NCBI GenBank assembly: GCA_029959085.1
Contig: JARWIR010000010.1
Coordinates: forward strand, 6,965,001-7,029,000
Length of the DNA: 64,000 bases
Direction: 5' to 3'
Source: Nemophila menziesii
Lineage: Eukaryota; Streptophyta; Magnoliopsida; Boraginales; Hydrophyllaceae
Shown: positions 45,366 to 55,429 of the stretch, piece after piece
How positions within the stretch are numbered: position 1 is the stretch's first letter
Layout of the letters: every line of letters starts with the position of its first letter
Translations under genes and position numbers: made by a program
Notes under the pieces: generated by a model
What the model was told of the DNA's origin: nothing
Seen by the model: the letters and a program-made list of their open reading frames with translations, nothing else
Database searches by the model: none

Positions 45366-46011
45366 TGTGGGATTATGTGAAGTGTATTGGTCTTGCGTGG
45401 AACATTGACCAAGTCAATACTTATGTGGACAAGAGGACTTTTACACTTGGCTCATAACGTGGCTATACGGTGTCGTTTTACTTAAAGAAATGCGGAGCTA
45501 TTATGGAGCGTTGATCTTATTTTATATGGACGGTCGAGATTGAGTCTCAAGATTGTCTCATATATATACCCTCTTCTCTCCTTAACCCTATTCATTCTTT
45601 CGTTCACGTTTTAGTTAAAACTCTCTCGCCTCTTTTACGAGACAAACTAGGGTTTGCTCTATATTCTTGATCAATCTGTAATCTCTTGTAATAGTTAGTG
45701 TAATCTAGTGATTGTTCTTTGAATCGTGCTGATTCAAAGCTAGATATTCAGCGTAGTTGAGTATTGGTTAGATTTGCTGGTTCTATTCATTTAGGGTTGG
45801 TTGATTCAAGTGGTTTCTGTAATCGTGAAGATTGTAATCGGTGATAAACAGTGGTGATAGTGGAATGGCGCTCTCTAATCCGAGCCCAACGTGGATGTAG
45901 ACTATTTTGTCGAACCACGATAATATCCTGTGTTCTTACTTTTCTGTTTATCTTTAATTCTTGTTTTAAACCTATTCAAAACTCAATCAAATACTCAACG
46001 TATTTACAACA
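45366..46011 (+). repeat. 3' LTR of Copia 2
   Basis: 646 bp, five substitutions against the 5' LTR; four of the five are G here and A in the 5' LTR. Followed by the ATTAC target duplication. Confidence 0.95.
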
Positions 46012-46016
46012 ATTAC

Positions 46017-46463
46017 CTCATGCTCCCCTGTATTAGAATAAATAAGAAATATTATGAAAAATAAGAGAGTATTATCTTCCTTTCTCGACTAAGCTCTTCC
46101 GTGCATATTTTCTCCTTTTTTAGTTTTTGTGCGTAAGTTAGTCATTGATCATAATTGTTTATGATAATACTATGTATTGAACGAATTCCCTTTGTTCATG
46201 CGTTTTTCTTGATCATGGTTTGTCCCTTAGATTTGTTACAACTTTATTTCTCTTTATGGCTCGCTCTTGGCAGGTCCAGTCCTCCCTCTCCGACAGGAAT
46301 GATTATGTCCAAATCTTATTTCTATTGGTATTTGTTATTGGAAATATTTTATTTGGTCTCCCTATTTGCAGTAATTTTGTATCTTGGATTTACGAGATTG
46401 TGTAGTAGGTTTACATATGTACAATACTTTTTCTTTTAAATTTTGTTAAGGGAAATACAAGAC
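46017..46463 (+). repeat. Segmental duplication, copy 1, right part (F-box exon 3 tail and 3' flank)
   Basis: Continues the duplicated block after the Copia insertion and matches 63555-64000. The first 48 nt are the displaced end of F-box exon 3 (frame LMLPCIRINKKYYEK then TAA at 46062-46064). The remainder is 3' flank. A 49-codon hydrophobic frame here is interrupted by TAG in the other copy, so it is not called as a gene. Confidence 0.9.
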
Positions 46464-48169
46464 TGGTAATAACCTTAATTATCCTTATTGTATTCCTTCA
46501 ATATCTTTTCTGTAACTTATTTTTGGATTTGGTATTATATAATATTACTGGATATGATTCTCTATATATTTAACTCGTTAAAGTAATTGTATGATGTTTC
46601 CGCAACCATTTTCAACCATATGAGTTTATGGGCATTTGCTGCTTTTCCAGTTGGCTCTCGTAGACCAGAAGTTTGCTGCTAAGGCATTTAAGAGTAGGTT
46701 TGAAATTATTGTCGAAAATTTCACTTGGTAATCGGTTTAGGAGATGGTATATGAAGCGAATGTGGTTTCCAGGGTTGTTCTAGTTAAACCCTATTAGAGT
46801 TTATAATTATAACCTGTTGGAATTGTCAAGGAATTAACATTCACTCGAATACTTCTGGATATACTCGCCAGTTAAATCCTTAGGTGATCGTAATACGAAA
46901 TATTTTCAGGCAATCCCCGAGTCCAGATTCTTAGACTAAAACTAGTTGATGGAGAATGGTCAGAGAACCTTGGACTGATTTGAAAAGATATCTTTGATCA
47001 CTTCTCGAATATCTTTCAAACATTAAGGGATTGGGACATTTGTTGGTGAAAAACTAACAATATCACTGATAAAGTAAAAATAGTTTTGATAAAAATATAT
47101 TACAAAATATGTTATACTAAAACTATTACAAGAAATTTGAAAACCAAAACTTACACGAAAATTTAGAAAAGAAAAGAAAATACGATTACACAATAAGAGT
47201 TACATTAGAAGATAAATCTGGGAGTATTGGTATTTCTAACTAATGTATCACTCTAATTACTATGTCATGACATGTTGTGACTAATCATGGATAAGAGAGC
47301 TATCTTTCTTTCTGAATTCTTAGTTCTATGTACCCGAAATACACGTGACTATGGCTCTATTTATAGGAGAATTGGTTTGCCGTAATCGTCACTTTAATGG
47401 CTAGTGATTAAGGCTCATTGATGCAGATTTTTTGTTGGCTATATAATTCTTTAAGTCTTCCATGAACCTGGACAATCTTCTAGTGGCTGGTCAATGTACG
47501 AATCTGGATAGGCTGACCAAGCTCTTATAACTTCTATAATAGTTGAGTCTTGGTGATGGAATATTTTGAATTAAAGAGTCATTAAGTCTTGAGTGTTTTA
47601 TCTTCTACAGAGAATAATATAAAGGACCAAGTACTAGTATAAATACTAGCTTCAAAACTTTATTTTAACGCTCTAAGACTACCACCTCACTGACGACCCC
47701 ACGACCATGACATCGCTGTCGTAATCACCGTCGTCTATGCTGGGTCGGAAGAATGGTGGTGCGCGTGTGTGTGGCCTTTCCAATTTTTATTTAGTCTCCA
47801 TTGTGTTAAGCCATTTGAAATGAATAGGAAGGAGATATATTTTATACCCACATTTTTCCTTCTTCACAACCATGTGGGACGTTTTCCAAAGGAAAAATTC
47901 TTTTCCACTTATTCCAAGAGCATGAAAAGATTTATTAAAAGAAAACTCTTTAATAATCAAAAATCTATTCATTTCGTTTAGATCAAATACACTGGCTGCC
48001 CATGTACTTTCCCTGAATTGTCAGCTTACCCCCTTATTTCGTATAAAATATAAATATACCCCATAACTTTTCAAAACGTGACTCATTACCCCCTAATGAC
48101 GGATCTAACCTTTAATTTAAGACCTAGTTCCCTCGGGAATCCCACTAGTTCCTGAGAACCCAGGTGTAC
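46464..48169. other. Intergenic; one possible exon fragment
   Basis: At about 46648-46728 a CTTTTCCAG acceptor-like site precedes an open segment LALVDQKFAAKAFKSRFEII ending in TAA after NFTW. I do not recognise it. The rest (46730-48169) shows no gene; at 48000-48100 there are 'TTACCCCCTTATTTC' type phrases like those in the LTR elements. Confidence 0.3.
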
Positions 48170-49732
48170 TGGTGGTCCTTTGTGTGTCCTAAAATAAATG
48201 CAAATGTAATCGAACCACAACCGCAAGTGTACGGTTGTCCCAAGTAGTAATAATGATCTAGGATCGTTCGCAGAGACGGTTTGGTTAATCACAATGCTTA
48301 TCCACTAATGAATGATTGCACTTATGAAAGCAAATAAGATAATATGATTGATTTGATTTTTGTATTAATTCTAAGTAGTAAAAGACTTAATGGAAAATGC
48401 AATTAAAAGCTAAGACACAAGTAAAATGATGTAAAACGCGAGTATGAGAAGATAGCACTTGAGAACGCAAGGGGTCTTCCTAATCCTATTTCGTAACCTA
48501 TGCTGTTTAAGGGTTAAATTGGTCAATTACAATGGTCGGGATTCTAAATTCCTTATACCCCCGTCAGGGTGGACTATAAGGCTATCCTAGAGTGTCACTA
48601 GTCCTGTCAGGGTAAATATGATCCACTTTTAGATGTTTAAGTTAATTACCTCATTGGCCCTAGAATTAGCTAAGTTCGTCAGAATCAATAGCTTCTATTC
48701 TAGATTGAATAAATAGTTCTGTACCTAAACCCTCCGTCAGGATGATCCAATCGCCACTAATTGGAATAGCCTAGATACTAACACCTGTTCCTAGTTCATG
48801 ACTCTAATAACAGTAAATATTCTCAATTTATCGAAAAGAGTAAAAGACACAATCTAATTTAATTTAACAGAAACCCAAATTCAACATATGAAATTCAATA
48901 CGATTGGGAATTACCCATATAGCATTCTCAAGCACTAAACTGTGTTTAGCTCATACTAATTAAAAGAAAAACTAAATTAAATAAAATGGAATACATATTG
49001 TTTTACAAAATTATAGATAAAAGAACCTAATTTCCGGAATTGGAATGACTGAGAACGGAGATATAGACCCTCTCCAGCTCTTGCAGCTTCTTCTTTCTTA
49101 CTTCTGTTGCTTCTCTCTGATGTTTAATCTTGTAGAATGTGAATTGTTGTGAAAATAGAAGTCAAAGGCTCCTTTTATAAGTAGAAAAACTGATTAGGGC
49201 TTGGACCTAAGAATAAAACACTAATTAAATGTCCAAGCCCAATTTCTAAGCCCAAAATCCCGTAACTGCTGATACACCTTCACTAAAACGGCTTTTCCCG
49301 CTTCGTTATGACTCCGATTGACTTGATTCCAGTTGCTAAAGTTTCGTAACTTGATAAGGAATGTTTTCTCTTCAAAGGTCAGCGGCTAAATCATCTCTTA
49401 AACGCCTTGAAATCAGCAATCTATGGCCTGGAAAACGGATTTGCAGCTCTAAAATTAATTTCTTTCGGGATTTATCTTTAAGTCTTGACTCCATATCACG
49501 ATCTTTGACTCTCTTCTCGGATTCCATTCCTAGCTAATATTCAAAACCTACAAACTTTCCACTAAAATACACAAGATTACGCACAAAAGTTTAATAAATC
49601 AAAAATACTAGAAATAAAATAGGAATTCTGGATTATTGCATTTTTAACTCAAAAGTCTATCAAATTAATCAAATAAACATCAAAAATGATGTCTCCTAAG
49701 GGTCGAAAATAAGAAAAATTAAAGAGACATCA
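48170..49732 (-). repeat. 3' LTR (1,563 bp) of the Athila-like element
   Basis: Minus-strand ends TGATGT...TCTTTAAT-type start and CCACCA end. Closely related to 50176-51743 along the whole length, including the GATTCTAAATTCCTTATACC and CCCGTCAGGGTGGA phrases. A polypurine tract borders it on its upstream (right) side. Confidence 0.85.
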
Positions 49733-50175
49733 AGACCCCCAACTCAAACCTTTGTCGTCCCGACAAAGCAAAACAAAACAAAACAAGGGGTAGAAGTAAA
49801 CGCAAGAACAAATAGAAGCTAGCAAATACACCTAAAGCAATTCTTAAGATAAATCTCATATCGCAAAACTTTAGGAACTAATATATACATACTCTTATCA
49901 TGCAAAATCGAACATAAATAATTTCAATCATAAAATTAAAGTTGCAATGCTTGAAGGTTACACTTGTACTCATATCTGTATGATGGCTATAGGGTGGTCA
50001 TTAATCCTAACTCGCTTTGAACGCTCCACCTAGTATATTCCCTATCAACAGAATCATAAATTCACTATGCACTTAGGAATCACGAGGTCTTTACGGTTTT
50101 AATAATGGCTTAAGGACGGTATGGATGTATGTTTTGGTAAATTTGAAGTGAGCTTTTGGCTCTCTCCTCACTTAC

Positions 50176-51743
50176 TGGTGGTCCTTTGTGTGTTCTAAAA
50201 ATAAATGCAAATGCTAATCGAACCACAACCGCAAGTGTACGGTTCTCCCAAGTAGTAATAAGGATAATACAGATTCGTTCCAAGGACGGGATGGTTGACT
50301 ACAATGTTTAGCAGATAATGATGGGTTGCACTTATGAAAGCAATTAAATGGAAAATGTTTGTTTGGTTTTGTTTATTATAACTACTAAATGAAAGACAAA
50401 TTAATAATGCAAGTAAAAAAACTAAGATGCAAATAAAATGAGTGAAAACGCAGTATGAGATGTAGTACTTGAGAACGCAAGGATCCTCCCAATCTTATTT
50501 CATAACTTATGTTGTTTAAGGGCTAAAATGGTCAATTACAATGGTCGGGATTCTAAATTCCTTATACCCCCGTCAGGGTGGATTATAAGGCAATCCTAAA
50601 GTGTCACTAGTCCCGTCAGGGTAAATATGATCCACCGTTGGATGATTAAGTCTTATTACCTCATTGGCCCTAGAATTAGCTAAGTTCGTCAGAATCAATA
50701 GCTTCTATCCTAGATTGAATAATTAATTCTGTACCTAAACCCTCCGTCAGGATGATCCACACGCCACTTATGTGGAATAGCCTAGATACTAATACCTGTT
50801 CTTAGTTCGCGACTCTAATAACAGTAAATAATCACAAATTATCGAAAAGAGTAAAAGCCCCAATTTAATTTAATTCAATAAAAACCCAAATTCAACATTC
50901 GTTAATTAATAAAATTGGGATTCACCCATTGTTTGTTCTCAAGCACTATGAAAAGCTTAGCTCATATTGAAACGAAATACTAAATTAAAAGAAATGGAAT
51001 TCATATTGTTTACAAAATTAAAAGATAAAAAAGAACCTAATTTCCGGAATTGGAATGACTACGAACGGAGCTATAGACCCACTCCAGCTCTTGTAGCTTC
51101 TTCTTTCTTCCTTCTGTTGCTTCTCTCTGGTGTTTTTAATCTTGTGGAATGTGAATTGTATGAAAAATAGAAGTCCAGACCTCCTTTTATAAGCATAAAT
51201 TCGGATTAGGGCTTGGACCAGAGAATAATAGACAAATTAAATGTCCAAGCCCAATTTCTAAGCCCAAAATCCCGTAACTGTTGATACACCTTCACTAAAA
51301 CGGCTTTTCCCGATGCGTTATGACTCCGATTGACCTCATTTCAGTTGCTAAAGTTCCGTAACTCGATAAGGAATGTTTTCTCTTCAAATGTCAGCGGCTA
51401 AATCATCGCTTAAGCACCTCGAAATCAGAAATCTATGGCCTGGAAAGTGGATTTTCAGCTCTAAAAATAATATCTTCGGGATTTATCTTCAAGTCTTGAC
51501 TCTAATTCACGATCTTTGACTTTCTCCTCGGATTCTCTCCTAGCTATCATCTAAAAACCTGTAAACTTTACACTAAAAATACCAATATCACGCGCAAAAG
51601 TTTAATAATTCAAAAATGCTAGAAATAAAAAGGGAATTCCGGATTATTGCATATTTAGTCCAAAAGTCTATCAAATTAATTAAATAAACACCAAAAATGA
51701 TGTCTCCTAAGGGTCGAAAATAAGAACAATTAGGGAGACATCA
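50176..51743 (-). mobile_element. Nested solo LTR (1,568 bp)
   Basis: Flanked on both sides by CTTAC (50171-50175 and 51744-51748), so it is an independent insertion and not the partner LTR of 48170-49732. Removing it joins CTCTCCTCACTTAC to CATCAACAATG, restoring the 3' region of the host element. Confidence 0.88.
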
Positions 51744-52758
51744 CTTACCATCAACAATGTCCTCGAGCTTGAGTTTACGCTAAAAAATCTTCTCACTCAC
51801 CCATTTGACGCGCTAATGTTGCGTCCCCATGTCAACCCAATTAATCTAAGATGATTTTTCAAAAATATTACACTTTGCCGGTTTATTTTATTCTTTCTTT
51901 CTTTTTATTTTCTTTTTCATTTCTTTTCTTCTTTTTTTTTTGTACAAGATACCCATGACCATCATTTTGATGTGAAAAGTCATGTCTCTTATAATTTTTT
52001 TTTTTCAAATCTCGGCAAAGGGTTACAAATAATAATATCATCTTTTATTTTTGTGCCTCAATACAAACACATATAATCCCTTCCCAATGTAAATTCCCAA
52101 ATGTGGACTCTCCACCCCAAACTCAAGCTCGAGACAAGTCTCAGGGTTGTGATTCAAGTGCGGGTCATTTGGTCATGCCTAATAATCTAAAGGATAATGG
52201 GCTTATATCGTGGCTACAAAAGAAAAGGCTTAAGGCTCAAACTTGGGCTAAGACGGATAAAATTAAAATAAGGGATAGCAAGCTAAAAGGTTTCAAATGG
52301 CTAACAAAGAACTGCCCCTATCATTTTCCTAAGTACATAGCTTGTCTTTAGTTCATATCTAGGTGGGTTCTCTACTAATTAGGATTTCACGTTCTACACA
52401 CCAAACATATTCCTTAAGTACAAGCTTACTTCATTTGCATTGTTCATTAATTTTTCCTATCAATTACCTATGTTCGCATGCAATTCTAAGTGCGTTTTAT
52501 ATTATTCCCTAAAGTCCACTATTTACTATCATTAATTCATCGAAAGTATGCTTAAAGGGACATTTAAAATCTTCTACAGTCAAACGCAACTCCGAAAATT
52601 ATTTTATTGAAAGCAAATAAAACACATAACACATAAAAAATGGGATGATGCAACGAACCCCACCCCAAACTCAAAAATGAGTCGTGTCCCCACGACTCGA
52701 AAAGACTCGACGCAATAAAATAAACTAACTAAAATGCGAAAGGGATAGAAAACGTATC

Positions 52759-54092
52759 TTAACCAGCGCGTGGCTGGTTATCGGTGTTGCGTCCATGAAC
52801 TTTCTCCTGCGTACGTAGACCATAGGTGGCGTGTTGAATTGTGCTCACCCCCATTAACATGTTTCGGAGAAGTTCTAACTCTTTTGTAACGTTTCCTAAA
52901 GACGCAATCATCTTCACTTGATTCTCTTCTAACACCTTCACTTTCGCTTCCAACTCGTTAGTGGTATGCATCTTCTTCTTTGGAGGAGCTCTAGGAGTTC
53001 TCACTGCTCTTAACACTTCATCATGAATATTCTGAACCAAAGCTATACCCATGCTCTCACCAACTACAACACGATCAATCTCTGCGTCTTTACGCGGAAC
53101 TTTTGCGTCTAAGCACAAAGTAGTGATGGTACAAGGAAATTTGAGATTTTGTTGCGAAGTAGGAATTCTAGCAAATTCCATGATGGTATCATAAATTACG
53201 CGAGCAACATCCATAGGTTTCTCCTCAATAATACACTTCATAAACAAAAGATGCTCCTTCTTCACTTCCGATATATGTTTATTTCCGAAGAAGGTAGGGA
53301 TTATGAAACGGGACCATACCTTAGCACATGGTAACAAATTACTACTACACATCTGTCCAGGATATCTCTCTCCTTCGGAAATTGGGCGGGCCCCATCAAC
53401 AAGCACTTTTCCCCAAAGGGACTCATAATCAGAAGAAGGTTCATTAAGAGATTCTTGGAAAGGACATATTCCGGAAAACTCGGGTAATTTCAACGATTTA
53501 CGAATAAGCTCAACGGAGAAAGGACTACCTTTTTGCGAATCACAACTGCTTCTTTGGAGAAGGCGATTCCTTCATAAAAATCTCGCACCAAGGTAGGAAT
53601 ATACTCAAGCTTCCTTTTTCTCAATTCTTTCCAACCCAATTTATCACAAGTAATACCATAATCTTTATAAGCACTAGTCATAATACCCTTTGGAAGATTC
53701 ATCTCCTCGCCAAAATTCAAAAATTGAATTCTATCACGATCCTGAGTATCCCATGGAATGAAGACTCTCTTTGGCTTTTGAGCCCATGTTTTCCTACGCG
53801 GAGGTTTCTGTTGTTGCACGGGTTCTTCGGGAACTTCTTGTTCTGTTTCTTCCTCAATCTCTTCTTCCAACTCTTCTTCACTCTCTTCATCACTTTCATC
53901 AATTAACCTACTCTTTTTCGGATTAGCCTTACTTGGATTTTCTTTTCTTTTCGGAGCAATTGGGATTTGTTCAATCTTTTTGGATCGCGAATCCGGAATC
54001 TCAATTGCTTGGTCTGGGCTAGCTCCAACATTGTTCCTGTTTCTTGGTATGTTTCTTCGATAGTTACACATGGAAGCAGTTCTGTTAGTCAT
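52759..54092 (-). pseudogene. Envelope-like ORF of the Athila-like element (one frameshift)
   Basis: Minus strand from ATG 54092-54090. The first 200 codons contain a basic N-terminus, then an acidic run (residues ~66-90, DESDEESEEELEEEIEEETE), then GWKELRKRKLEYIPTLVRDF. A one-base slip in an A-run near 53525-53535 shifts frame; the second part (53493-52759, 244 codons) has LLPCAKVWSRFIIPTFFGNK, KKEHLLFMKCIIEEKPMDVA and FPCTITTLCLDAKVPRKDAE. These phrases mark the 'putative plant transposon protein' domain commonly found 3' of pol in Athila elements. The C-terminus is a predicted coiled coil (ELEAKVKVLEENQVKMIASL). Its function is unknown; envelope homology rests on position. Identical 14-mers TTGAGTTTGGGGTG bracket the ORF at 54100-54113 and 52661-52674. 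Confidence 0.75.
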
Positions 54093-54484
54093 CTCTTGTC
54101 ACCCCAAACTCAAAACTTCAAATAGAGATAAGCTAGAGAAAAGCTTTGAAATTTGATGTTTTGAGGCTTAAAACTTGAAGAATATGGTGGAATATGAGAT
54201 GGGTTAAGGTTAATTGAAGGGAATTGTGGAAGAATTGGGTTTAATTTCTAAGTGAGGAAGAGGATATTTATGGATAAAAGGTGAAATTTGGTGATGTTTT
54301 GGAGAAGATATGAGTTGATTGCGTGTTTTTGTGATGAAAGAAGGCTTGATTTGATGATTTTATAGCTGTTTGTTGATGATTTTCGGAGTAGGTAGAGGCA
54401 AGGAATCGGAATAGAAGGTTGGCTTGGAAAAGGAGGCAAAAAAACTAGGTTTAATAAGCTCAAAACCTCCTCTCGCAACAGCGC

Positions 54485-54905
54485 ACCGGCTAGCCGGTGG
54501 ATTCGCCGGCATGCCGGTCGCGAGGGCGGCGAAAAAGAATTACTAAATTCGATTTCCGATTTTTTTTCCACCTCATACGCAAGCATCTTGCGTCATTTCT
54601 TACGCAGTGATCAGAGACTTCGTTCTCCTTGGCCGGCTAGCCGGTCATCTGACCGGCATGCCGGTGGCATGTCGATGGCGCAACTCAAGACGCAACGACC
54701 TTGCGTCGTTGCTGACGCAAGGACCAGAACCTTCACCTTCTTTGGCCGGCTAGCCGGTCAGCTGACCGGCATGCCGGTGGATTCTCGCTGGCGCAAATCG
54801 TGACGCAGCAACGCTGCGTCATTGCTGACGCAGTGGTCAGAGAGTTGGGTTCCTTCAGCTCTTTTGGCCGGTATGCCAGCCAGCTCGCCGGCTAGCCGGT
54901 CAAAC
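54485..54905. repeat. Array of paired GC-rich palindromes (four modules)
   Basis: Four modules start at about 54485, 54631, 54744 and 54866. Each has two palindromes, ACCGGCTAGCCGGT (or GCCGGCTAGCCGGT) and ACCGGCATGCCGGT, separated by about 6-7 nt. Between modules are GACGCA...TGCGTC inverted repeats (for example 54690-54720 and 54802-54832). In the fourth module the order is changed and the first palindrome has decayed. The array lies between integrase and the envelope-like ORF and is much more GC-rich than its surroundings. Frames across it are not genes. Confidence 0.9.
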
Positions 54906-55067
54906 CTGCTGTGGACTCCAAAATTTTTCGTTTTATCATCGTTTTAACTCCAAACTCCCGACCATTAAACTAATATACAAGAAATTAAAAATTGAAATAC
55001 TTAAACTAATATACAAGAAATTGGCTTTTGTTTAACGTCGTTAAGCTCGACGGGTTACCTCGTGCCT

Positions 55068-55424
55068 CTAAGGAGCTTCGAGGAGGTACATGACCTCTCC
55101 GGGATGTAGGTCTTTTGCACGATCGGTATCTTCACCTCCATGATGTATCTTTAAACGATGTTCGTTCACCATGAATGTACGGTTTTCCATCTCTATAGCT
55201 CCATGAGGTGTAACTTTGGTCACGATGTAAGGTCCTGACCACTTCGATCTTAATTTCCCCGGATAATTACTGAACTTTGAATTGTATTTCAACACTCTTT
55301 GTCCCACAACAAAGTTCTTCTCTCGAATCCGATTATCATGCCATCTCTTGGTATTTTCTTTGTAAAGTTTAGCATTTTCATAAGCATGTAATCGAAATTC
55401 ATCAAGCTCATTAAGTTTCATCAT
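55068..55424 (-). pseudogene. Integrase C-terminal end of the Athila-like element
   Basis: Minus-strand frame LNELDEFRLHAYENAKLYKE, KRWHDNRIREKNFVVGQRVL, GKLRSKWSGPYIVTKVTPHG, then a tail ending VMYLLEAP. These are the last helix and the SH3-like C-terminal domain (GKLRSKWSGPYIV) of Athila integrases. The catalytic core is absent because the sequence to the right belongs to another element. The ATG at its start is an internal Met, not a true start. Confidence 0.85.
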
Positions 55425-55429
55425 TACTG

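Larger units (their letters stand above)
40325..46011 (+). mobile_element. Copia LTR retrotransposon 2 (5,687 bp) inserted in the F-box gene
   Basis: Two 646-bp LTRs (40325-40970, 45366-46011), TG...CA, with 5 substitutions and no indels (0.77%), and target duplication ATTAC (40320-40324, 46012-46016). PBS TGGTATCAGAGC at 40972-40983, polypurine AAGGTAGAGA at 45356-45365. Domain order is that of Copia. The uninterrupted target is visible in the duplicated F-box copy at 63550-63554. Gag-pol carries frameshifts, a nonsense codon and a changed catalytic residue, so it is not autonomous despite the low LTR divergence. Confidence 0.97.

Noticed and set aside
46220..46405. 49-residue hydrophobic ORF (from ATG near 46256) in the F-box 3' flank
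   Set aside because: In the duplicate at ~63790-63950 the same frame has an early TAG and other changes, so it is not conserved as coding.
48170..51743. The two ~1.56 kb LTRs as 5' and 3' LTR of one short element
   Set aside because: CTTAC flanks the second LTR on both sides, and a polypurine tract borders the first in minus orientation, so they are separate insertions.
52103..52351. 82-codon plus-strand ORF
   Set aside because: Antisense to the non-coding 3' region of the Athila-like element and includes its repeated PPT-like 14-mer.
54588..54803. 71-codon plus-strand ORF with repeated Arg/Ala/Pro-like content
   Set aside because: It is a translation of the palindrome array; repeats explain the open frame.
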